From Saccopteryx bilineata (lineage: Eukaryota > Chordata > Mammalia > Chiroptera > Emballonuridae): 64,000 nt of DNA. Both the position numbers and the translations under genes were made by a program. Below are positions 46,311 through 55,987 of this stretch, piece after piece. The stretch's first letter is position 1; each line of letters starts with the position of its first letter. The DNA lies in contig NC_089495.1 in the NCBI RefSeq assembly GCF_036850765.1, positions 200,443,347 to 200,507,346 on the forward strand, written 5' to 3'. The notes under the pieces are model-generated. The model made no database searches. It was given only the letters and a program-made list of their open reading frames with translations, and was not told where the DNA came from.

Positions 46311-47020
46311 ATGATGATGGTAATTATCACCGTAATATCTCATACTACTCATTACAGCTCACGTTCACTGAGAACTTGTTTAGGGTCCAGCACTTCCATC
46401 TATCATCTCATTTAATCCCTTCACCCACTTTATGAGGTCACAGAGCTGTCGGGCAACTTGCCCGAGGCGACAGAGTTAACAGCTGAGCCCGGACACAGCT
46501 CCGGAGCCGGAGCCAGCACGGCCCTCACCCTCTCCTCACAGCTCCCCACATTCTGTCTCCCCCCTGCAGTGGGGCTGACAGCCACTCACAGGTAAACCCT
46601 TTGGGTACATCGAGCCTAATCTGTCACCTCAGCAACGGGCCGAGCAAGGGCCAGAGAGAGAAAACGCCTTCCCTGCCGTTGCTCAGTCCACCCTGGTCTC
46701 TCTGACCCCTGGTGTTACCAGTGCCATCACGTCCTTGGCGGTCCTCTTCCCACCAGGTGGGTCAGGCTATGTGCCCGCGCTGGGGCTGCGTCAGAGCTCA
46801 GGTCAGGCGCCCTGCCTGGCGACTGAGAGCCGGTGTGCTGACGGAGGTCTCTCGGGAGCCACTTGGGCTGAGTCAGGGCCAGCCAAAGATGTGACAGCAC
46901 TGGAGGCCTCCCTGGGGAAGAGGGACACTCGCCTGACTAAGCCCTCTCTGGGTACTGGGCACCAGAATAAACTAAGGTCATGTAGTAAGCATCTCGTGAA
47001 GCTTTGCAAAATTTCTAGCT

Positions 47021-48075
47021 CATGCGGCTGGGGAGGCACAGACAGGCTGGGCGCAGGCCCTCTGTGACCCCGTGCGGCTGGGGAGGCACAGACAGGCTGG
47101 GCGCAGGCCCTCTGTGACCCCGTGCGGCTGGGGAGGCACAGACAGGCTGGGCGCAGGCCCTCTGTGACCCCGTGCGGCTGGGGAGGCACAGACAGGCTGG
47201 GCGCAGGCCCTCTGTGACCCCGTGCGGCTGGGGAGGCACAGACAGGCTGGGCGCAGGCCCTCTGTGACCCCGTGCGGCTGGGGAGGCACAGACAGGCTGG
47301 GCGCAGGCCCTCTGTGACCCCGTGCGGCTGGGGAGGCACAGACAGGCTGGGCGCAGGCCCTCTGTGACCCCGTGCGGCTGGGGAGGCACAGACAGGCTGG
47401 GCGCAGGCCCTCTGTGACCCCGTGCGGCTGGGGAGGCACAGGCAGGCTGGGCGCAGGCCCTCTGTGACCCCGTGCGGCTGGGGAGGCACAGGCAGGCTGG
47501 GCGCAGGCCCTCTGTGACCCCGTGCGGCTGGGGGAGGCACAGGCAGGCTGGGCGCAGGCCCTCTGTGACCCCGTGCGGCTGGGGGAGGCACAGACAGGCT
47601 GGGCGCAGGCCCTCTGTGACCCCGTGCGGCTGGGGGAGGCACAGACAGGCTGGGCGCAGGCCCTCTGTGACCCCGTGCGGCTGGGGGAGGCACAGACAGG
47701 CTGGGCGCAGGCCCTCTGTGACCCCGTGCGGCTGGGGAGGCACAGGCAGGCTGGGCGCAGGCCCTCTGTGACCCCGTGCGGCTGGGGAGGCACAGGCAGG
47801 CTGGGCGCAGGCCCTCTGTGACCCCGTGCGGCTGGGGAGGCACAGGCAGGCTGGGCGCAGGCCCTCTGTGACCCCGTGCGGCTGGGGAGGCACAGGCAGG
47901 CTGGGCGCAGGCCCTCTGTGACCCCGTGTGGCTGGGGAGGCACAGGCAGGCTGGGCGCAGGCCCTCTGCGACCCCGTGCGGCTGGGGGAGGCACAGGCAG
48001 GCTGGGCGCAGGCCCTCTGTGACCCCGTGCGGCTGGGGAGGCACAGACAGGCTGGGCGCAGGCCCTCTGTGACAC
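47021..48075 (+). repeat. 50/51-bp minisatellite, 21 units
   Basis: Units begin CGTGCGGCTGGGGAGGCACA (first unit CATGCGG). Sixteen units are 50 bp and five (47521, 47572, 47623, 47674, 47975) are 51 bp through one extra G. Units 1-8, 12-14 and 21 carry CAGACAGG; units 9-11 and 15-20 carry CAGGCAGG. The array ends about 400 bp inside the last CTNNBL1 intron, counted from its donor. The period is not a multiple of three, and the antisense frames stay open because the unit has no stop. Confidence 0.98.
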
Positions 48076-48472
48076 CCTGCTGCCTCACACTCCCTTCCTT
48101 CTGATCGCACAACGCCCAGCCTTTCCGTTACTTCCTTGCTTTTCCCCCTAAGAAAGCAATTCCCTTCTAGCACATGCAGTTTGGAACTAGACTGTTTCTT
48201 CCTTATTTTTGCCTTAAAAAAAATTAATAAGCTCTAGTGCTTCCTGTTGGTTATGCATTTTAAAATTCTGGAACGGGAGGGTCGGAGGCAGAGAACAACT
48301 GGGTCAGTGTCTGGTACCCTGACGTGGGTCCGGACACACAGTGAGTGAGACAACACACTCACGCTTGCAGGCAGAGCGCGCTGTGCACCAACTCCCAGGG
48401 ACACGGATGGAGATGCAGAAAGAAGGCACCGTCTATGCCCCCGGGCCCCGGCACACACAACGGCCAGCTCAC

Positions 48473-48545
48473 CCTTGATGATGTGTCTGACGATTTTGAT
48501 GGAGCTTCCTCTCATGTTTAAGATCTGGTGAACCCTCTGCCGAAT
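48473..48545 (-). CDS. CTNNBL1: CTNNBL1 penultimate exon
   Basis: The minus strand shows a CTAG acceptor, then 24 codons reading IRQRVHQILNMRGSS through IVRHIIK and one further G before the donor GTGAGC at 48472. The 73-bp exon is in phase 0 at its start and phase 1 at its end, which joins correctly to both neighbours. The encoded segment is part of the C-terminal helical region of CTNNBL1. The peptide is the same as the human one I remember. Seven of 24 codons end in A or T, in contrast with the last exon. Confidence 0.95.
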
Positions 48546-48784
48546 CTAGTCAGGAAAGGGCAGAGCGGGGAGAGAAAGAAAAAGCGTCACTTGTCCTGGT
48601 AGACACCAGGGTGCACCGTGCCGGAATCTCCACCTCACTCCCAGCCCTGAGAAGGACGGCCCACACAGGGAAGGAATTCAAGGAGAGTGTGATCCACTTC
48701 TTTTGTAGACAGTTTCTACCTGCATGGGGGTGGGGGGCAGGGAGGGGGGAGGGCGTCCAGGCCCACGCAGGGGACGCCCCCTAC
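48546..48784 (-). other. CTNNBL1: Short CTNNBL1 intron (239 bp)
   Basis: GTAGGG donor at 48784 and TCCTGACTAG acceptor at 48546. It holds a G-rich stretch (48727-48755 on the plus strand) and no repeat. Confidence 0.9.
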
Positions 48785-48922
48785 CTGGGCGACGTTGGCG
48801 TTGCAGATCTCGGCCATGATGTAGCAGATATGCTGGAGAACGAAGAGCCCCGCGTCCAGGCGCCGGAGGTAGAACTCGTCCTCAGTGTCGTTGTCTATGA
48901 TCTCCCCGCGCCGCACCATGTC
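48785..48922 (-). CDS. CTNNBL1: CTNNBL1 third-last exon
   Basis: Minus strand: acceptor GGTTTCCAG, then 46 codons from DMVRRGEIIDNDTEDEF to ICNANVAQ, then donor GTAGGG. The exon is exactly 138 bp and phase 0 at both ends. The sequence matches the CTNNBL1 C-terminal region, with two differences from human as remembered (E to D in the DTE-EF segment, P to A before the final Q). It lies within the armadillo-like fold of this PRP19-CDC5L complex protein. 42 of 46 codons end in G or C. The preceding coding exon was not found in the remaining 15 kb and should lie to the right of the window. Confidence 0.95.
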
Positions 48923-49096
48923 CTGGAAACCAGCGGACATTTGGGAACAGAGGATGGACAGTGAGCGGAGTGGGAAAGGATGGCTTCCGGTCCACCCATC
49001 CCACACAGAAGAACAGCAGCTACAACAACAGCCGCAAAAGAAAACCGCTCCACCCTGATTTACCTATTATTCTAATATCTTTCTTATGTTCTCGTT

Positions 49097-49300
49097 TTTC
49101 GGTTTTTATAAAAGATTTTATTTGATTTTAGAGGGAGGAGAGAGAGAGAGAGAAACAGGGTGGGGGGGAGGAACAGGAAGCATCAACTCGTAATAGCTGC
49201 TAATTGTATGTGCCTTGACTGGGCAAGCCCAGGCTTTCGGATTGGTGACCTCAGCGTTCCAGGTCAGCGTTCCATCCACTGCGCCACCACAGGCCAGGCC
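49097..49300 (-). mobile_element. tRNA-derived SINE, short type, antisense
   Basis: T-rich tail, a GA tract with 'ggaacaggaagcatcaactc' and a head ending GCGCCACCACAGGCCAGGC. Flanks TTATGTTCTCGTT (49084-49096) and TTCTGTTCTCATT (49301-49313) are the target duplication, with two differences. Confidence 0.88.
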
Positions 49301-49837
49301 TTCTGTTCTCATTGTTAATGGGCTAGAGCTCAGGAAAAAAAGATTAAAGTCCATTCCCCCCCCTATATTATGAGTCAAGGCCAAAATGATCTCATCCACA
49401 TATTTAACCTAAAAAAATAAGCTGACTGGGACACAAATCTAAGCTACTTACCTGTTTCCCCTCATTCTTGACTCTTTGGTTCCAGCCTCCATAAATAATC
49501 TCTCTACAAGATACACTTAACTCTCTTTCTCTTCCACATCAAGTTAAACATAGGGAAGAGAGGTCCTCTTTCTCCACAACTGTCTTGGGACCTGGTGAAA
49601 CCGAAGGCACAAGACACCCACCCTGTGTGTCCGTGTCACCTGAGCCTGTGATCTGCTGGTGACAATGCTGCCGACCTTCCCTTCCATTTCACCAGTCCCA
49701 CTCTCCTCCCGGCCAGAGCCCTAAGGGGTGACGCGAGTCTTTCCTCAACCTTTGTGACCCCAGACCTATCAGAATTACTCTCCCCATATCTATTCTTCTC
49801 TAGTGGATTCTTCTTTAAAAAAAACCCCCAAAACAAA

Positions 49838-50330
49838 AATAGCTTTACTGAGATACAACAGCCCTGGCCGGTTGGCTCAGTGGCAGAGCATCAGCCTGGC
49901 GTGTAATGTCCAGGGTTCGACTTCCAGTCAGGGCACACAGGAAAAGCGACCACCTGCTTCTTTACCCCTCCCCTCCCCCTTCTTTCTCTCCCCCTCCCCC
50001 CACAGCCATGACTCGATTGGTTTGAGCACATCGGCCCCGGGCGCTGAGGATGGCTCCTTGGAACCTCTGCCTCAGATGCTAAAAATAGCTTGGTTGTGAG
50101 CATGGCCCCTGATGGGCAGAGCATCAGGCCCAGAGAGGGGTTGCCAGGTGGATCCTGCTCGGGGCGCATACAGGAGTCTATCTCCCCTCCTCTCACTTGG
50201 AAAAGAAAAAAAAAACAAGAGAGATACAATTCACATACCATATGAAGCACCCATTTAAAGGCTATTAACATTCAGAGTTGTGCAGCCATCATCACAAACC
50301 CTCGAACATTTCATCACCCCTTCTTCCTTG
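49838..50330 (+). repeat. Old L1 3'-type fragment split by a SINE
   Basis: 'atagctttactgagatacaa' and then, after the SINE, 'ttcacataccatatgaagcacccatttaaaggc...gttgtgcagccatcatcaca' form one mammal-wide L1-type 3' sequence. Confidence 0.6.
49861..50220 (+). mobile_element. tRNA-derived SINE, GCCCTGGC-head family, older copy
   Basis: It is the same family as the copies at 24420 and 37127 but diverged, with a B box GGGTTCGACTTCC and no intact CTCF-like core. GAGATACAA flanks both sides (49850-49858 and 50221-50229). Confidence 0.9.
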
Positions 50331-50990
50331 ATCTGAGCCCCTGATCTAGTGAATTATTACCACCTCTGCCAAGAGAGCTCTTCTCCCATCTCAGAGCCTT
50401 TACGGCCCCTCCCTAGGGATTCTGGGGTATCTCTCAAGCCAACCCTGGGTTTTTTTTTTTTTTTTTTTTTTTACAGAGACAGAGAGTCAGAGAGAAGGAT
50501 AGGGACAGACAGAAACGGAGAGACGAGCGCATCAATCATTAGTTCTTCGTTGCGCATTGCAACACCTTAGTTGTTCATTGATTGCTTTCTCATATGTGCC
50601 TTGACGGCAGGCCTTCAGCAGATTGAGCAACCCCCTGCTTGAGCCAGCGACCCTGGGTCCAAGCCGGTGAGCCTTTGCTCAAACCAGATGAGCCCGCACT
50701 CAAGCTAGTGATCTCAGGGTCTCGAACCTGGGTCCTTGGTATCCCAGTCCGACGCTCTATCCACTGCGCCACCGCCTGGTCAGGCAAGCCAACTCTGTTT
50801 TTTAAGCAACCTCTACTTCAAAGCCTTTCCTGGTTATTTAAGGCTAACACACCCTTCTTTCCAAAATTCCTGCGCACCCTTGACAAGCCGCTTCATGCTG
50901 TGCCCTCTTCCTGCGCCCCCTACCCACACTGACTTCAGTCGTCATCGGTGCCCTGTTTCTGTACCCCTCTGCATTTCAGAAGGGAAGCGG
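50330..50990 (+). repeat. L2-type fossil split by a SINE
   Basis: 'ctcagagcctttacggcccc' before and 'aaagcctttcctggttatttaaggctaacacacccttc' after the SINE at 50448-50784 are consistent with one L2 3' region. Confidence 0.5.
50448..50784 (-). mobile_element. tRNA-derived SINE, GCCTGACC-head family, antisense
   Basis: A T22-type tail, the 'acagagacagagagtcagagag' segment, a 'gcatcaatcattagttcttcgttgcg' body and the head ending GCCACCGCCTGGTCAGG. The target duplication CAAGCCAACCCTG / CAAGCCAACTCTG (50435-50447 and 50785-50797) has one difference. Confidence 0.95.
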
Positions 50991-51129
50991 ACTGTGAGCC
51001 GGCGGAAGCCGGGATGAAGTTTGTCTCTGCGCCCCCTGCCAGCAAACATCCACGCCATGCAGGAGAGGAGACAGACATCTCTGTCCGGGCTGTCAGCTTT
51101 CAGAAGTGGGACTGGGTGAGGGACTCATT

Positions 51130-51680
51130 CTGCACGGCTTGCAGGCTGCCCTAAGACGACAGGTGCTTAATGCAAGCTTCCGATGACAACAATCCATTTC
51201 TTAATTGTCAGTAGTTGTATGGCCGTGGCTCCCTGACGAGGGGCTCCTGTCACTGACAGAGGCCCCTGGGACTCTGCTTTCCACTCTCCCCAGCGCGCAG
51301 GACTCAGCGCGATGGCCATCAATCTACAACAAGAATCCCTCCGAGACTGTTTAGATGCAGATAATGCACTTTCTTATTTGCCCAGGGGGCCAGCCTGTAG
51401 CAACACAAGGCTACCTTTCATCTCGCCCCTGAAGGCCTCTGTCGAGGAGGCAAAGAGGGCCGCGGACTGCCAGGCGCCGCAGGGCCCGCAGAGCACCACC
51501 AATTCCGAGCTCCATTTAGTAGCAAATTCCCTGGTAATCGGGCAATAGTGCTAATGTTACGAGGCAGCCATGACGGATGCTCATGAGGCAGCACTGGACT
51601 GAGGTCCAAGGAGTTTAAAAATAGAAGGGCCTCTTTAGCTTCTCATTTACTCATAATCGTAACTTTCTGCTCAAGAACTC
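51130..51680. other. Repeat-free AT-rich block in CTNNBL1 intron
   Basis: It is unique sequence with TTAATTG, GATAATGC, GGTAATCGGGC and TCATAATCG motifs and no recognisable repeat. It is a candidate conserved element on composition alone. Confidence 0.25.
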
Positions 51681-52861
51681 CCAAGTGTTCGGCAGCTGGG
51701 GCACAGGAGGGGAAATTACTCCCGACTCCCATTCACGCAAAAAGCGGTTGCTGCTGACATCTTACATTTCGGTAACGTTGGAGAGTGTAAGGGTTATTTA
51801 TTGTATACGTGGTCCTTCCTACCAAATTTAGAGAGCGCGGGCACGGGATTGTTAATCCCACTGTACAAATTAGAATCTAAGACACACAGAGGTTAATTAA
51901 GTTGCTCGTAATGACATAATTACCAGTTACCGGAATACGGACCCCGCGGGAGCAGGAACCCTGCCTGAGTCACCTGAGGCGGGTGGGAGTGGAGACCCTG
52001 ACGCAAGGGTTCAGATCCTTGCCCCGCTTAGCGCCCGGTGGCAAGGACACCATTCTAAGCCCTGAGTTAAGGCAGAAAGAGAACAAAAATGGAAGCAAGA
52101 TGTCTTGGTTTTACTCACCAAGGAGCTGAATGTCTGTCTGGGGACACAGGAAATGACCAAAAAGTAAAGGGACACATACAATGTGCCCACAAGTTACAAA
52201 TAATTACAAGGGGTAGGTGTTGATCAGTGTTGGTTAGAATGTTAGGGGCGTCTGGGAAGAAGTGACTTCTGGGTAAGATTTCAAGCCCCCCAACCCCCCA
52301 ATCTCTAGCATAATATAAAGTCTAAAACGTGATATTCTTACAAAACTTTTCCTGAAATCTTTAAAAAACTTTTGAAAGGTTTCCAACTAAATGTGCTTTT
52401 TCAGCCCTTAAAACTGCCTAGCCTCGCCTTTGTACCTCTGCGACGGCCGTCCAGGCCTGCCTGTGACAGTCACTCAGACGGGGCCTCCTTCCGTGCCGTG
52501 TCTTACTCCTGCTGCTCTAGACAGCACCTGGCACGGGCCTTCTGCACAGAGGCTCTTGGAGAGCCGCTGTTAAACAGGACTGACAGGAGGAGCTCGGCGC
52601 TGCCTAATGAGCTGTGTGCTGACGCGTGTGGACGGGGGGAAAGGGGGCAGCAGGAAACCGGAGGCCCGGGGCCTCTGAGGGCTGGCGGGGGGTGGCTGAC
52701 ATGCTGGCCAGAGGGGTGAGCCACGACGGGCGCAGACCACACTGGGCAGGAAAACGTCATGAACAAGCCTATGCAAACACCCGCATGAGGGACACACGGC
52801 TTAGAGCACTGAGAGGCAGGCAGAGGCCACCGTGTCAGTCTATGTGAGAAGTAGATCCTAC

Positions 52862-52893
52862 TGCGCAGAGGAGGGGAGGGGAGGGGAGGGGAG
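52862..52893 (+). repeat. (GGGGA)n short tandem repeat
   Basis: GAGGGGAGGGGAGGGGAGGGGAGG pentamer run. Confidence 0.9.
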
Positions 52894-54870
52894 GCAGATG
52901 GAACCCTCAGGGGTTTGCAAAGGGGAACTTGGAGAGGAGCACATTCATTCACCTGCCCATAAAGAAGTCTGGAACCCGAGCTCCGGCCCAGGTATTCTAT
53001 GATGCACTGGGGGCAGCAAAGATAAAGAAGAGAGTTCACACAATCAAGGAGATTACGGATTAATGAGCTTAACAAATACAAACAAATTGTTTTTTTTTTA
53101 AATGTAGTAATAGCTATTGTAAAGGTCTTCTCAAACTGTACTGAGTGCCCTGTGAACCTGCTAGAAGAACAGACTAATAAGTCTGTCTGGGAAGTCAGGA
53201 GAGCTCATGGGAGACAACACATTTGAGCTGGATGCTGAAGGAGGCCGAAAGCTGAAGAGAACATTCCAGGCAGAGGGAATGACAGCACAGACAAAGGCAA
53301 ACCAGCCAGGGCGTGAAAACAGCAACGGAGCACCGCTATCACGAACAGAGAGAAAGAACAGCATAAAGCATGTATTTTTGTTGTTGCTGTTGATCAGATC
53401 TAGTTATCAATAGATCATATAATCTCTGATCAATTACTGCATACTTGGCACTATGTGAGGCAGCCTACTTTGCAATATTATTACAGAAAAAACCCCAATG
53501 CTACCACCTCCTACATGCTAGGAGGAGGGGCTCGTGTGCTGAGGGCTTATTTAGCGTCAGGCTCGTGCTAAGCGCTTTTCATGTTTCGTCCTTTATGTGC
53601 CACAAATATTGGGAGGTAAGGATCGTTATCCCCGTATTAGATGAGGAAATCCAAAGCGAGCGTGCGGTAGCCATGGGATTCAAGCCTGAGTCTGCGCTCT
53701 GTCCACACCCCCATGTCTGTGTAGGTCCAGGCTTCAGAGGGGTCTGGAGAACAAAGGAGGATGCTAACTTAGAGCGGCAGAGAGGAGAAGAGTGGAGCTC
53801 AGTGAAATTAAGTTTCTCCAATTAGGGCAGAGATGCCCTGGGGGTTCCCCTTCATCACACTCTTTCCCACAACCCGAGTTCCTCTCAACTAGGTGGGCGT
53901 GTCCCGAACCTTCGTTCCCCTCAAGGCTGTCATCGGGAAAGGACAGACCGAGCAGCAATGCCAAACCCCATTTTCCCTCTTTCTTCAGAACTTCAAGACT
54001 CTTGACAACGTTCAATTCAACATTCTACTTTTAGACACGCGGCCACAGGATTTGAAAGTGAAATTTTCAAATGCAGCTCTGGGATACAACTATAGCTCAT
54101 CTCTACGGCAGGCATCACCCGCGCCGCGCTGAACATGCCCAGAGATGAAACAGAGATTGGTTTCTCAGACGGAGTTTCTGCCCTGACAGTTTCAGAAGCA
54201 TTATAGAAACCAACAGACAGAGAAGGTGACTGCTGTCAGGATAGCGCCTTATCTAGCCGGTTACAACTCGGTGGCACGGAAGAGGTACTGCTGTGCATTC
54301 AGGGAGGCTGAACACAAGAGTGCACTCCGTGTTTAAAGGGAAACACTCGGAGAAGCAGGATAATCGTGAAGCCTTCTGATGGAAGATAAAGTTTGGGTGC
54401 GGTTCTTTTAGGAACATCTTTTCAAGTTCTGGTCTGTTTTAAAAAGAAGCGTGGTGGCCTGTCACCTTTATTATCCACTCTTGTCTTGCTCTGTGTGGAC
54501 AAGGTCAACTTATAAAAGGACTAATATACTTCTAGCTCCTTTTCCGGGTGTCTAAGACACTAGATAAAACACTGATTTTGGGATAAGAACTTGACATGGT
54601 TCTTAGATAGCCGTGTGCGAGGAGGCAGCGGAAAGAACTCCTTGGGGGTGTCTGAAACACCAGAACGCCAGCAGTACAACCCAGGTCACAATCCTCTGGC
54701 TAGGACTCAGTCTTCGGAAAAGTAATAGTAAAGTGATATAAAGGTTCTAGACATTAAAAGAAAACAAATCATCGCAGACGTCTCACCCCATTACTTCCCT
54801 TATAGAAGGTTCTGAAAGAACTGAAGGGTTTGGTCTAGAACACTCTGGTGGCGACGCACTGCCAGCATCC

Positions 54871-54963
54871 AAGTGGGGGCTGCCTCACTGCAAGTGGGGG
54901 CTGCTTCACTGCAAGTGGGGGCTGCCTCACTGCAAGTGGGGGCTGCCTCACTGTAAGTGGGGG
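54871..54963 (+). repeat. 21-bp tandem repeat, about 4.4 units
   Basis: AAGTGGGGGCTGCCTCACTGC-type units start at 54871, 54892, 54913, 54934 and 54955, with an exact 21-bp period and single-base variants. Confidence 0.96.
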
Positions 54964-55116
54964 GCGAGGAGCTAATGACGTCCAGTTGACCAAAGAGACA
55001 CACCTCAAAGGCGACCAGACAAAGAACTGAGTGAAGCCAGCTGGCCCATTCATTCACAGAGCAAACCTGCAGCCCACCCTCCTTAGTACAGGGGTACTAA
55101 AGTAATACCCCACTCT

Positions 55117-55280
55117 TTTTTGTTTGTTTTCTTAACTGACTTGAGAGAGAGAGAGGGAGAGGGAGAGAGAGAGGAACACTGATCTGTTCCTGTATGTGCC
55201 CCGACTGGGGTGAACCGGCAACCTCTATACTTCAGGGCGATGCTCCAACCAACCGAGCTATCCGGCCATGGCACACAAAT
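55117..55280 (-). mobile_element. tRNA-derived SINE, short type, antisense
   Basis: T-rich tail, GA-rich tract and a tRNA-like head ending CCGAGCTATCCGGCCATGGC. CCCCACTCT flanks both sides (55108-55116 and 55282-55290). Confidence 0.85.
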
Positions 55281-55459
55281 CCCCCACTCTAAAGATGGTA
55301 TCCAACCTCCCTTGCCTTCTACCCCATTCAGGAGACCTTCTGATAGTACAAGAAGCATTTATGTTTGATATCAGGACTTTTCTGAACTATGATGCATCAA
55401 TTCTACAGACAAGTCCTCCTGCAAAGTCGGACAGTGAAGCAAGCACAGGGGATCAGCTC

Positions 55460-55560
55460 AGCTCTCATACTAACTTACTAGTGTCCTTGGGCAAGTCATT
55501 TAACTTTTCTTGGCCTCAGCTTCTTTGCTTGGAAATCAGAAGCCTGGTCTGGATCAGGGC
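55460..55560 (+). repeat. MIR fragment
   Basis: 'actagtgtccttgggcaagtcatttaacttttcttggcctcagc' is MIR core and tail. Confidence 0.75.
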
Positions 55561-55822
55561 AGAGAAAAAGGGTTCACCCTGAAGGTCAGCTCTAATCTAC
55601 CGCAATGGCCACAGAGGCCCGTATTGATTGGAGAAGGGTTATGAAGCTGAGTTGGAGCTCAGTGGAGAGGAACAGGGAAATCAATAGCCCTGTCCGCACT
55701 GCCCGCAGGACGGGGAGCGGTGAGGGGCTCCCCTCGCCTTCCCTGATCTGGCGCTCTTGAGGGCTCCTTTCAGCTTTGATAACCTGTGACAAATCGAGGA
55801 CTGAAGCGCCTTTGTAACCAAA

Positions 55823-55987
55823 GGGAATGGACTTCGGCCTGTACACAGGAGTATGGAGACTGAAGCCGGTGACTGACAGTGCCCGCAGCTGGTCAGAACA
55901 GCGCGGGAATGGGCTCCGGCCCGTACACAGGAGTATGGAGACTGAAGCTGGTGACTGACAGTGCCCGCAGCTGGTCAGAACAGCACT
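55823..55987 (+). repeat. 82-bp tandem duplication
   Basis: GGGAATGGACTTCGGCCTGT at 55823 and its near copy at 55905 begin two 82-bp units that differ at few positions. Both contain GTACACAGGAGTATGGAGAC. Confidence 0.95.

Larger units (their letters stand above)
35079..48472 (-). other. CTNNBL1: CTNNBL1 last intron (about 13.4 kb)
   Basis: Bounded by the GTGAGC donor at 48472 and the CCCAG acceptor at 35079. It holds a MER5-like fossil (35375-35500), a SINE (37127-37530), a GA-rich tract (38140-38216), several MIR/L2 fossils and four tandem arrays (40237-40620, 41365-44128, 45306-45590, 47021-48075). The stretches 35570-36990, 37540-38130 and 38400-40200 contain only weak fossils or unique DNA. 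Confidence 0.9.

Noticed and set aside
40237..48075. CRISPR-like regular repeats
   Set aside because: Units are head-to-tail with no unique spacers, and the context is a mammalian intron.
46803..48173. Three overlapping minus-strand frames of 351-456 codons with repeated ARGHRGPAPS-type units
   Set aside because: They are products of the 50/51-bp array. All three frames give the same peptides, so there is no coding selection; it lies inside an intron.
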